Part shown: positions 21,401-33,714 of the stretch, in pieces
How the letters are laid out: every line of letters starts with the position of its first letter
Position numbering within the stretch: the first letter of the stretch is position 1
From: Austropuccinia psidii
Taxonomy: Eukaryota; Basidiomycota; Pucciniomycetes; Pucciniales; Sphaerophragmiaceae
Reading direction: 5' to 3'
Assembly (NCBI GenBank): GCA_023105745.1
Contig: JALGQZ010000003.1
Span: 43,734,185 to 43,798,184, forward strand
Length of the DNA: 64,000 bases
Notes under the pieces: model-generated
The model's input: the letters and a program-made list of their open reading frames with translations, nothing else
Database searches by the model: none
What the model was told of the DNA's origin: nothing
Program-made: the position numbers and the translations under genes

Positions 21401-22241
21401 TAATGATTCCACTCAAAATATTATTGCACCTCCTTCTTCCAGAAAATTCAATGAGAAAGAGATATCCCAAATTTCTCAGATTTCTTAATAACTTCGCATT
21501 CCAAGGAGAAATATGTCCCAATTAGGCAGACAGAGGGAACTTTAAAGGCCTGTAATAATTGAAGATATTTATAACCAAGTCAAGAAAATCAAGAAAGAAA
21601 GCACTCAATGCAGAAGGCCCATTTGTGAAATTATTGAAACCCTAAGAGATAAAATCTTTTGTGGTACTATGCATGGGATAAACAGGGACACATTAAAACA
21701 TTGTATTTCACTGAACCCCTTTCCATAAAGCTCCTTCAAGGCTTCCCTCATGTGATTATTATGGATTTTACCTATAAAATCAACGAGTAAAAAATTCCAC
21801 TTTTTCATATTTTTAGACTCAAATAAATGAATACAGCCTTTTCTGGGGCTTTTTTTGATTAATGAGGAAACTTAACTCTCCTATAATTGGGCATTTAATC
21901 AATACATAAAAATAGTCCACAACAATACTAATATTTTCCTTTCTCCACTTATTGTTATTGATAGGTATTTGGTCTTGAAGTAATCTCCCCAGAAATTCTT
22001 CCCAGACTCAAAATTCATGTTATTAATTTGGCGTATCAATACATATATTTATCTTCCCATAAAATGAAGAAGATAGCCATGGGACTGATTATAAAAATTT
22101 CATGGGCATTTGGAATCAATTAAACAAATTTTAATTTTCAGTTTTATTTAAACTAAGGTGATAATTAATCACTTTGGGATGTATTTCTCAGGTTAAATAT
22201 TTTTTTAATGAAAGTTCTTTCAAATGAAACTTGAAGAAAAT
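18451..22241. other. AT-rich desert, no gene recognised
   Basis: Only short, low-complexity frames. Around 20700-21300 the + strand is markedly C-rich and G-poor (runs such as ACACCCCCCCAAAAAAGCCC), a strand asymmetry different from the rest. No repeat ends or conserved domain found. Confidence 0.4.
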
Positions 22242-22466
22242 TCAAAAGAAATTCAAAAATACTGAATTATTGAAATATTTGAGAAATCCTGGATTCATCC
22301 AAAGGATTATTAAATTCCTTCCTGGACAAACTACCATTTTCACCTGGATGTGTGTTCCATCTAAAAAGCTGAAGGCTTCCATCCCATAGTTAAGCTTTGG
22401 ATTCAAAAATCCACTCATACTCTCCTGTAGGATATTAGAGCCTTTCAAATGGATTTTGAGAAGCAA
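22242..22466 (-). pseudogene. Possible decayed PIF/Harbinger-like transposase fragment
   Basis: A 74-codon minus-strand frame contains EAFSFLDGTHIQVKM. In PIF/Harbinger (and ALP1/HARBI1-type) nucleases the first catalytic Asp sits in a similar (A/C)(I/L)DGTHI-V motif, usually followed by a Tyr/Arg-rich strand. The expected following conserved strands are not readable here and the frame closes soon after, so this is at most a degraded scrap. A chance resemblance in AT-rich DNA is quite possible. Confidence 0.2.
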
Positions 22467-24992
22467 ATTATTGAGATTATAAACAGAATCTCAAAAGAAA
22501 CTATTGTTAAGGTCAATTAATTACCTCCACAAATATGTGATCTCAATGGAAAGGTTTCTCTATATTCACTTCAGTCTCCCTTTGAAAATACCAAACCAAA
22601 ACCCCTCTAATGAAAAAAGAACTTAAAAATACAGTAACTATGAAGGGATACCTTGAAAGAACAAGACCCAGCAGGAAAATTCCAAGTGCCAAAGGCTCAA
22701 GTTATCAGACTTCTATTCAAAGTGGAATTTGAATTTTCCTATCAGGATTTTTCATATTCCGTTTGTTCAAATTGTTTTCACATTATATTATTTTATTTAA
22801 AATACTTTTCATGGACTGGCTATCAAGGAGATTATCAAAGTGTTAAGAAATAAATAAAGAATAAAGCAAAGAAAATACATAAAGATATTGGGGAAGACTT
22901 TTTCCAAATACCAATGGACAAAATCACCTAAATTATTTGAAATTTTCAAGATTTTTTAAATGGAAAGGTACCTTTTTATCAAATTCCCAAGAGTAAAGAA
23001 GATCAAGAATATTATCAAGACCCACTTGAATAAAAAAAAATACCCATGGAAGACCTCAAGGAGAGAAAAGTAAAAATGAAAATAAGAGTTCCCTCAAGGT
23101 TTTAAATAATTGAAATTCAATTGAAGTGAAAAGGAATACCTCCATCAAATTTCACCAGCAAAAACACTTCCAAATAACAGTCAATTTCCCACCCTAAAAT
23201 TATGGAAGTGAATCAATATAAAGATTCTGAATATAATGAAGCCTCATTATCCAAATCAATCACTTCATAAGATTTACTACCATCAGAGACTGACTTTAAT
23301 TGATATGAAAAATAATGAGTCAACCTCAAAAGGTCCACAAGATTGGAAACATGCATAAGAACCTCACAAAGAAGGTGCCACAAGCCTTAAGAAACTTTGA
23401 ACACTTACAATTAAATTGACTTAACCTGTGAGAATTGCAAAAGAAATTATCACACAAGTGATTAATGCTCCAAGAATTTTTGTGAGTTTTTTATTCCTTT
23501 TATTGTAGCATTTTTTTGTTATTTTATTATTGATTAATTTTATTTTACCCATTCTTATGAGGTACCTGGCTCATAATACTTGCCAAAATTCAATTTGAAA
23601 TACACCTTCAAGTCAATTAATGTCCAGGGTGATGGAAGCTGTGAGCCTGCAAGCATGAAAAGAATTACATGCTACACAAACTCCAAACACTTTCATTGAA
23701 TTTTCTTTGAATTATTTCAATTCATCTGTGTAAATTCACTTTTAATTTTGTTTTCTTCTATTTTTTGTTTACAAGTCACTCATTTAAGATTAGTTGTTAT
23801 GGTGATCTTATTTACAAGTCACTCATTTAATTTTAGTAGTTATAGAAAATTTTTTTCATCTTGTTTCTATAACACCCTTTTACCTTGTTGCAATAGTGGC
23901 TTTGCTTCTATAACAACCACCTACTATTTTTTTCATATATTGTTACTATAACAATACCCTTTATGATAGAAAGTGTATTAGTCTATTTGTGTTTTATGTT
24001 GATTTTGTATCTAAAGCATGTAAGAGGAACATTCTCCTTGATAATGATTCCTCAGAGCTCTTAGAAATATATTTTTTACAAATAAATTTGTAACAATTTC
24101 TTCTTATTAGATCTCTCAAATATAAGTGGTTAAAAATTACTTTTACTATTTTTTTATTGGTGAAGCCCATTCCACCAATTAGAATACCTTTTGAATAGTG
24201 ACGTCTCTATCAACTAAACCTGATAGTATTCCGCTACCTTTTTAGTTTATTAAAATTCCTAGTAATTAGACTGGAAGCCACGTTAGAGGCCCCAGGCTAA
24301 CAGAAGCTATTGTTTTGGGAAAGTATCTAATTACATTTAAAAGAAACAAGATTAATGGGCAATGTCAGGGGTGACTTGGCTGAAGAGATTAAAAATAATC
24401 AAGAGCTTGATAAAGTAATGAATGATTTGGTACCCTAAAGATCCTCTTATTTAAAAATAATTGAGTGGTATGAAGATGCTGACCAGACTCCAAAAAGAAA
24501 TTGGATGTCCATGCCTGATATTGGGGAACCATTTGCAAATAATTATCAAATACCAGCTTTATTTAATTACACAGTCCAATATTCCCCCTTTCCCTTATTT
24601 CTGTCATCCAAATGACAATACACAAGTTTTTATAGGTTTTTTTTGGATAGCTGTTCTCATTTTGTTCCATTGGATTTCATAATTTCTAAAGTTTACCCTG
24701 TCCCCCTTACTATGACTTGGGAATTCATTATCAACCACAAGCCCTGGGATGGTCAGATGAATATAATAAGCACAGAATGTTATATTTTTCCAATCTTATC
24801 AACCCTTTCAGATAAAAAACCCTAATTTAAAGGTTGATTGAAATTGAAAGTATTATTTTTCTTTCTGCATATAGAATTTATCCCAGTTGTCAAATTATAA
24901 GTCTTATTTATAGATTAAAGAAAACCTCAGTAAGTTTTTTTTATTAAAGAAATGGCACTTTTGTACTTAAAAAAAGCTATATTACCAACATG

Positions 24993-24995
<3 letters not shown>
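22467..24995. other. AT-rich desert, no gene recognised
   Basis: Nothing above background. The pair ACAAGTCACTCATTTAA at 23772 and 23814, about 42 bp apart, is a small local duplication. Confidence 0.4.

Positions 24996-25037
<42 letters not shown>
24996..25037. repeat. (AT)21 microsatellite
   Basis: Uninterrupted AT dinucleotides over 42 nt. Confidence 0.95.
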
Positions 25038-25040
<3 letters not shown>

Positions 25041-27269
25041 CACTTCTCGCACCTACACTTGTACCACCCAAAAATATTCCCAAAACTAAGGGATTCTGTT
25101 TTTTTTATTCTCAAGATTGAGCCATTTATTTTTAAAAAAATAAGGAAACTCATAAGCAGAAAGTTTTTTAATGAATATTTTTTTTGAAAATGGCCCATTC
25201 AGAGAGCTTTTGAAAAGAAAAAAAGAATTGGGGGATCTCAAAATCCCACAATGAAAAAAATACGGCCAAAAGAATTTTAAAAATTCCTCAAAATTAGGCC
25301 TGAGAAATTTCTTTTAAAATATTGGGTCACTTATATTCTTTTACCAGAACCCATTTTAAAACATGCAAAAGCTCTCAAGATCTTAAATCAAGAGATCATC
25401 CAAGTTAGATTTATTTTTGTGGTTTGATTCAAATTAATTAATCATCTGGGCTTAAAGAGGGAAAAGAAGTATAAATATAAATAAACTCAGTAGGGAAGTA
25501 ATTAAAAATAATTTGAATGATGAGGAGATATTAAGAAAAGAATATTTTGGTTGAATGGTAACTTCATGGAGGAGGAAAATGAATGGCATTTTAGTAGATG
25601 AGATCGGAGAGGGAATCTGAAGGAAATGGTAGTGAGGAGGAAGTTTTTCAAAACTATCATTTAAATATTGGGAGATTATGAAAAAAAGATAATTCTTTGA
25701 TATGTTTGTGATTAAAAAAAATAAAAATAGAAAAACTGAAAAATTGAATTGAAATTGAAGGCTTTTTGATGGGGATGAGTAATTGGTAAAATTAAGTGAA
25801 AATGTTTTTGAGGGGTTATATTGAAGGTGATATACTACAGAAGGGGTAAAAAGGAAAAAGTAAGTGTTCGGAACTAAATTTAAAACTTTTGGTAGATGGA
25901 AAATATATTATGAAATATTGGTTGCCACATTGAATAATAGATGACTCCATTTTTAATTCCCCATTTTTAAAATGCAATAGCCTCTTAAAGCCTCTTTATC
26001 CCCAATTTTGGGTCCCTCTTACGGTTTTTTGTTCAAATTAGAGAATCATTTTGGAGAAACTTTTTGAGACCCTGGCTTTTATAAAGGATTCATAATACCT
26101 CATAAAAATAATCACAGGGGCTTTTATTACATGATTACCTGAATAAAGCACAATAATTTTAGGGTACCTGTGCTTGGTAAAATTTCTTCAATGCTAAAAA
26201 CTGGCCTTGGTTCCCCAAATTCAAATTTACTTTCTTTTCTTTTGGGTAGTAAGTTGCATAATTGTGGAAGTAATCTTTGATAGTATTCTCTTTATAGGTC
26301 CAGAAACCCTTATATCATTTCGTTGGGTTTTAAATTTTATTATATATGTTTTTTTGTAATTCCTCTTTTTTCATAATCTAATTTGATGAATGTGATTAGT
26401 TTTATAGGTTTATAAAAGATTTATTTGTCATTAAAAACTTCCTGTATTTGGTTATATCTTCCTCCCTATCTTATTTCTGATTTTTATTCTTTTTTTACTC
26501 CAATTTTCTGAATTTATTTTGGTATTTTTTTTTTAAAAAAATTATTTATTTTTTCTCAAAAAATGCTAATGGGGGGTGTAAAAAATATGAAATTACACAT
26601 CAGAAAAATGTGGGATTTGACACCCAAATATCACAGTGACCACTACATAATATTAGATCATAAATCCAGCATTTATTAACTTATTTTCCTGGTAATTTGC
26701 CTGAAAATATTAGTTTTTGAGATTAATTTATTTCTACAATTAAAGAAAAATATTCGGCAGCACATGAATTGCAATCTTAAGCTTGAGCTCAACATATCAA
26801 ATTGCTAATGTCCCAAGCCTTTCAAACTCTCACCAATCCTCTATGAAAATGATTACTTGTACCTTTTTTTATTCTTAATAGTCCAGCTTCAAAGATTCCC
26901 CAGGTCTTTCTCATCCTTCAGGGCACTTAGAGTTTACTGAATATCTATTTATTAGAAATTGGTTGACAAATAAGAAAATATTTTATGTATTTTTTATAAC
27001 TATTAGAGAAATTTCAGGTTAATTCTATGAAGAACATACAAGATAGTAATCACAAGCTTAAGATATGACTGTGAGATGTAAAATAAAATTACAATTAATT
27101 AAAATAGATCTACTGTTCTGGAAATATTTATTATGAATATTCTGAAAGCCCTGGTTTCCCTAATCATCTGTTGGGTTACCATAATAATTGAAACAATGAT
27201 TAAGATTGTGATTATATCTAATGCACTATAAAGGTTATGTCCATGTAAGACAGTATTACCACATAAGAA
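25038..27269. other. AT-rich desert, no gene recognised
   Basis: Poly-A/T-rich sequence with only short frames and no repeat ends that I can define. Confidence 0.4.
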
Positions 27270-28600
27270 TAAGCTGTTAAGATGATGGGGTCTTTTCCCA
27301 GAAGGGAAAGCCTCCTTTCATCTCAAATCAGGTGAGAAAGAAGTGGATAATCTCTCACCAAGCTTATGGGGAGAAATGTTTCACTCTGGTGGTTGGTTTG
27401 TGGTTTGTCATAGCCAATACCACTTGTATTGATGGACAAATATGGTTTCAGAACCACATCTAAACCTTTTGTTCCCACATAAGATGAAAAGCTTCACTGA
27501 TTAAGGGTCCAGAAATGTTCTAAAGAAAATTACACATCCAATGATGTAGGAATAACATCTGAGAGACCATCATTACGCAAGTCATTAGTAATAAACATAA
27601 AAGCACCAGTTGAATGTTTTTGACACATAATTCAATTGTATTTAATAGTTCCCACATTTCTACTCCATACATGATGGATTGTAGCTGTATTACCTGTATC
27701 ATGAGTAAGAGAGGATAAGCAGCCTTTTCGTAGCTTTGAAGCCTCATAATCAATCTGTATGGTATATTGTCCCACAAAACCATTTGGGGTTGGATTTTAA
27801 CCTTACCTCCTTAATATCTCTGTCATTTCTTAGAATACAGAGAAAAGAATTGGCTCAAATTTTAGCCAAAAGTTCTCACAAGTTATCTCTAAAAGATGAT
27901 AATACCTATGATCCACATTTAATTAAATATGCTAAAGCTATTCAGGCTCAACCTACTTTTACTTTCATGCAAATTAGAATTTTTCTTATTTTAAGAGAAA
28001 AATTCAATAAAATTTTGAGCTGTGTAAAATACAAGGATAAAGGTTAGAAATTGATGTATCATTTATCTATACCTTCCAGAAAATTTTACATTTTAAATGT
28101 GTCCCATAAAAACTCTGGAAGCTAGATGAGAGGTTAAAATATGGTGTTATTTTTCTTTATTGTTAAAATAATATTTGTATGGTAATTTCTGACCCAATGG
28201 TTTTACAGTATTTGAAGTGGTACCATTGGATAGACCTCATTAATATCTTTTATAAAAGACTCTACCTTGTGGATCCATGGTCTAAATTCCAATCCTTAGA
28301 TGACAGGTGAATATTAATGTTTAGGATCAGCAAGAGTTTTCAGCCTTAATAACTTGGGTTATAAGAATAATATTTTCTGAAAGGAGAAGGCGTCCTCTTT
28401 TAGATGGTCATATTCAAAGGCTATCATTTCTATGTTTGGTTTTCTGTTTTTTGTGACCTTATTGTACTTTCAATTGGTTTAATAAATATTGAAGGTGTGT
28501 GTTACACTCTTTCTTGTGTTCCATGTTTACAGTAATTTTGAATTTCATTCTTGTGCTCTAAGTTTGAGTCAAAGGCTAACAAGAAAAATCTTTTGGACAG
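27270..28600. repeat. Decayed repeat related to the 50.7-52.1 kb block
   Basis: More complex sequence than its surroundings. It shares diagnostic strings with 50746-52100: GATGAGAGGTTAAAAT (28117 and 51849), GGTGAATATT near 28305 and 51690, and a near-end block GCTCTAAGTTTGAGTCAAAGGCT (28555) like GCTCTGGGTTTGAGTCACAGGCT (52065). The order of the first and last is the same in both places. Two frames in it, minus 27520-27783 and plus 27736-28047 (the latter with QRKELAQILAKSSHKL), look less random than the background but match no family I know. Probably an old transposable-element copy; its boundaries are approximate. Confidence 0.4.
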
Positions 28601-31600
28601 CCCCCCTCAAGTAAAAATATGATTTCACTGTAATGAATTTTGATCCCAATGAAATATTATGAGATTGGTTTAATCTTAGTGCAACTAGTAATTGGTTAAT
28701 ATGGCACACATATAAAAACCACAACATCAAAGATATTTGGAGATCTGACTGGGGAAGGTATTACTTAGTAGGATGAGAAGAAAAGGGTGCATACTGGGGC
28801 TGAAAGGCTAGAGATTATGTGTTCATTTTTCATGTAAATGGATCCACTCTTTGGTCATAAACGAAGAATAAATTCACTAGCTATTTATTATTATGAAGGA
28901 GAATTATATATCAATTATCATTAGGGTAAAGCAAAATATTTATACATTTATGGAAGTCTCTTAAAGTAAACATGGAGCTTTTATGACACATTTCGATTAA
29001 TGAAAACCAGGGTGAGAACATTACTGAGAAAGAAAACCTTACAATTTCAATTAATATTGAAGTAGATGTGGGAGATTGGGTGATTATTACCTCTCATATA
29101 TGAAAATTATTGGTGTTTCTGAAAGTTTATTTTCATTATTAAGTCACAGTGGTTAGAGAACTGGTAATCACAAAACATCACTAAGGACTCAAGCTTTGAT
29201 CTTAATGAGGCAAGTGGTTCACAAAATAAGACTTATTATGTTTTGCTTCAATATATAAAGAAATATTGTGAAACTTCCAAAAAGGAAAGTATTTGGGAAT
29301 AAATTGTATCTTTTCTAAAACAATATTGTTATAAGATCATTTTGGGAAATGAGACACAGGACCACACTTTCCTGTAATGAGCAGAAGAATAAATTCAAAA
29401 TTCAAATACAACAGAGAAGGAATTAAACAAAAATGGAAATAAAATTTGAGATGGAGACTACTTTCAAAGAAAGAAAATTTGAAGAGTAAAAGTAAAAATA
29501 ACAGTGGCGTTTTGACATGGTAACAAAAGGGAAAGAGAATATGATTTAGAGAAAGAAAAAAATGAAGATATAGATGTAAATTTTTATAGAAAACAGAAAA
29601 ATAACTTTATCAATGTGTAATTTATCCCATCACATCAAATTTTGTCTTTGGAAAAGATACTTGTTTAATCAAAAAATAATTATAATGTAACATTTTAGAT
29701 TTTTATATAGATTCCGAGAAGATATGGTTTTGTGGTTCTTCTGTTTTTTAGTATTTTTTTAATAATTTGCCTTTTTTGCCTTAAACTCTATCTCAGATTT
29801 TAGTTTTAAAACATTACAGGAACAATAAATAAAATTAGATACATTTTAAAATGAATTTTTCTCATTAAGGTATGTTCTTTTTGAATTAAAAAAATAAAGA
29901 AACAATATTTTGTTTCATTTATCTTAAAATTCTTCTTGAATTTGAAATCGAATTTTTGTTAAAAAAAGATTAATCTTAAAAAAACATGGAAAAGGGGAAA
30001 AACTTAATCTTGTGTTGTCCTTCTTAAATTCTATTGCATTTTTAGTATGTACAATGTTTCAGTTTTGGTTTGATTTCATTTTTTTTTTTTGGAAAATCAA
30101 ATGATTGAAGAGGTTTCTTTTGAAATTCTAAATCACTTTATTAGAATGTTTTATTGCAAATTTCCAAAGTAAAAACTAATTCAATTTAAAAAAAAGGAAA
30201 AGAAGTAATTATTTTTTTTTTCAAAAAATAAAAAGTTAATTCAAATTCACAAAAATATTCAATTAAAATTTTTTCAAAAAATAAGCAATCTATTAAATTT
30301 AAGAGAAATAAAACTAATTCAAAGTTCAAAAAATAATATTCCAAATTCCAAAAGGAATTTTCAAAATTTAAAACTAAAATAGAATTTCCTTTTTCACTTC
30401 AAATCAAAAAAAAAATCAATTTTTTTTTCAAAAAATTCCAATTACAAAATAGTAAATAACTCAAATCACCAAAAAAATAATATTTAAAATTCAAAATTTT
30501 CATGAAATTATATTTCTCATTTCAATTTTTAATGAAGTAATGAAATTTCAATGCAATTTTATTTCTCACTCCCAGCTTCAAAAAATCTCAATCATTTTCT
30601 CAAATTTAAGTGTTTTTTACCTCTATTAACCCCAAAATACAAACATTTTACCAAAGTTTTGATTTTCACTTTTTTTTTGGTTTGAATAATTATACTGATT
30701 TTTTTCTATTAATTCAGTATTTCATTTTTATTTTCTATTTTTTTAACATTATAGCAAGTTTTTCTGAAGCTTAAAACAATTAAGGCTCAACCACATTCAC
30801 AACAAAAACACCCTTACATACCTCATTCACACCTTAAACACTCCAAAACTTGAAAATTCAACTATGAGACTGATAATTAAATTAAAATTAACTTGACTAT
30901 TTAACTATGCCCGTTCTCAATTGAAAAAAACACCATTATAATAATATTAAAAATTTTATAAATAAATTTATAGCAATAGGATTGAAAATGAGATATGTAT
31001 GAAAAATAATAAATATATATGAGTTGAATAATAAGAATATTTTAAATAGTTACTATTAGAAAATATGATTATTTTTTAGTACCAATAGAACAATAATAAT
31101 GATAAAATTATTCTACCTGAAGTAATTCTGTGTTGAAATAGGCTATTTATATAGAAAAAATCATATTATAAGAATATATAAAGCTATATAATTGAGAGTA
31201 AAAATTGATAGAAAAACACCTACTTGTTAAAATACTATTATGATTAGAAAAATACATCAAAAGGTTTCTTTTAATAATAACTTATAAGTGAAACCTTTAG
31301 AAATAAAGATAAGTTTGGATTTAAATTAAGAGAAAGACGAATTTAATAGTATAAATGACTTTATTAGCTTATGATAAAATGTTTTTTTAAAAGGTAAAAA
31401 TATTCAAGATGATTTTTTCATTTAATAACGATAAAGATAATATATTACAGCTATTATTTTATAGTTTAATTTAGTTTATTATCTTATCTTTAAACTGGGT
31501 TGAATTATGTGTATTTTTGAAAGTATTGGAACATCTTTTTATACCAAATAAAGTTCTCTAAGCTCATCAAGAGTAAAGTTATATATTCACACATCCAGAA

Positions 31601-32079
31601 TACTCTCAATAATTTTAATTGAGAGTTTTACACTTTATTAACATTAAATTTAATCCTATAAACAATTTTAGCGGCTATTCAAAAAGATTTTGTCATAAAA
31701 TGAATCAAAAAATAATTCTTATTATAAGTTATTAGATGTTTTTCAAAATTGAATTAGTTACTCAAACTAATTTTGTTTATATTTATAACACCATTCTTAA
31801 ACATTTAATTCTATTTTGAAATCTTGTCCAATTTTTGCAATGGGAAAAGCATTTACAGTTGAATATCAAATTTTTTCAGCTTTTTTTCTATCATATTTTA
31901 AAATATAATTTATGATTTCTTGAAGTTTGGAGATATTTTTAAGTCAGAACAGAGGTTTTACTTATGAGTTGGCTTTAATATTAAGCTTAATATATCAGGA
32001 AAAGATGTTATTTTTACTATAAGTGAAACTTGTTCAATTTTATGTAATTGGCTTTGAATGTTAAGGTGGGTATCTTTTG
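28601..32079. other. AT-rich desert, no gene recognised
   Basis: Very A/T-rich, including dense A-run and T-run sequence at 29700-30800. No ORF or repeat structure that I can support. Confidence 0.4.
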
Positions 32080-32660
32080 GCAGGTCAAACTTAAGGTATG
32101 CAATTTTAACAAAAATAAAGAAGGAAACAAAAATCTCTCATTCATGGGGAAAGCTTGAGTCTTTGGTTGGAATTTTTACTTTGGTGTGTATTTTAAGTTT
32201 ATATCTTAATTAAAAGTTAAAAAAGCTTGAAATTACTTTAATTTTAGTTTATTTATGAGATATTAACTTAAACTAAAAGATAAAAAGGCATCTGAAATTT
32301 GCTTTAGCTGAATAACCCTAATGAAGATTGGCCAAATTCAAAAAACAACTCTACGCAGATCCTAAAAGCTGCCTTGGAACCTTTTGCCAGAAGCCCTTTG
32401 TCCCACCTTTTTTGTGAGGTTTTCAATTTTTATTTACTGAAAGCCACACTATGGCATTTTTAACTTAGGGTGGATAAGGGGACTGAAATATTTATCACCT
32501 GTATGTTATATCCAAGGCTAACTTTAAGACTACACACCACACCTTGATTTTGACACTTTTTTGGTAATTCAAGTTATACATGGTGTAAATGTATTTCAAA
32601 TCATATTTAAAGAAGTTTGATTAAAAAAAACTCTCAAAAACTCTTAATTTTACACCAAAC
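32080..32660 (-). repeat. Relic of a gypsy element-1-type LTR
   Basis: Collinear with 41050-41380 inside the element-1 LTR: GCAGATCC then TTTGTCCCACCTTTTTTGTG (here) against TTTGTCCCACCTTTCTGTG, then TATTTACT(G/T)AAAGCCA(C/T)ACTATGG, then CACCTTGATTTTGAC against CACCTTAATTTTAAC. Divergence is strong and the ends cannot be placed; the true extent may be larger on the left. Confidence 0.5.
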
Positions 32661-33603
32661 TACTAATGTGGTCTTTGTAGGCCAAAATATTGAATCCAAG
32701 GCAAAATATCCTATTGCATGCACCATGAGAAAATTGGCTCCACCTGAGAGCAGGTGTTCCATTTGGAAAGTAGCTTGTAATAAGTTCAGAATGAGCTTGG
32801 ACCATTTCTGTGAAATAGGTTGGAACCGGAATTAAAGTGTTTGCTTGTATTCCCAGTTCTCCCAAGCCACTGGAATATTACAGAATTCCTAAAATTTTAT
32901 TCCTTTCTTAGCTTTATTGAGTAATTAGATAATGTATTATATGAAAAGACTTTCCATTTTTATTTTCAGATTCAAAATTATATCCTTTGAGTTTAGAAAT
33001 TTAATCTAGAAATTAATTTCCAATTTGAACAACTCTAGTCCTTTCAATTACAAAAACAGTCAGTCCCAGTTTCAAAATAACAGCCTTTCTATGTATTCAT
33101 CTGTTAATTATTATTACTTGATAGAAAAATCAATTCTTATTTACTCTTCAACAGCTGGCTCACATAAATAAAATTCAGTTTCTCTAACTTGAAGTATCTT
33201 ATTATGAAGCTTGATTGACAGAAATTATTCCTTTTCTTAAATTATTCAATTGCTACAGCTTCAAAAGAAATTTCTCAAAAATTTTAAATGTTTTCAAATA
33301 TTATTTTTTCCCTAAAGACACAGAAAATGCATATGTCATTATTCACATATGGATTAAAAATGCTAGGTCTTAAATTATTATTTTTATTATTTTCATTTAA
33401 TATTTCTTTGTATTCTTGATGAAATCTATGTATTTTTGTTATTAAAAACCAAAAATCATCTTTTCCTAGTATGAAATCCCTTATTATGTATTTCTTGAGG
33501 GATTTAGTTCTTCCTTTGAAAGAAAAGTAGTGGGATCTATGCAATAAGGCCCCTGCTACTGGAGGAAATGAAGATTTCAAAAAGTAAAGTGTCTGTAATT
33601 GAA
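32661..33603. other. AT-rich DNA, nothing recognised
   Basis: A frame pair at 32617-32865, open on both strands, has non-repetitive composition but no known domain. Confidence 0.35.
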
Positions 33604-33714
33604 GCTACTGTAAAATTGTCAACGATTGTCGACAATATTACATAAGAAGCTATTACAGGCCCTGTAGTCCCTGTAACGGACAAAACTGACAAATTTCCAT
33701 CATTTTACAGTAGC
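33604..33714. repeat. Short inverted-repeat element (MITE-like), ~111 bp
   Basis: GCTACTGTAAAAT at the left is the exact reverse complement of ATTTTACAGTAGC at the right (13 bp). Inside is a perfect 12-bp palindrome, ATTGTCGACAAT (about 33626-33637), and a tract with CTATTACAGGCCCTGTAGTCC. The whole can fold on itself. No clear target duplication was seen, so it may be a MITE or a hairpin of other origin. Confidence 0.5.

Noticed and set aside
24977..25198. Opposed frames around the AT microsatellite
   Set aside because: Poly-(Tyr-Ile) products of the dinucleotide repeat.
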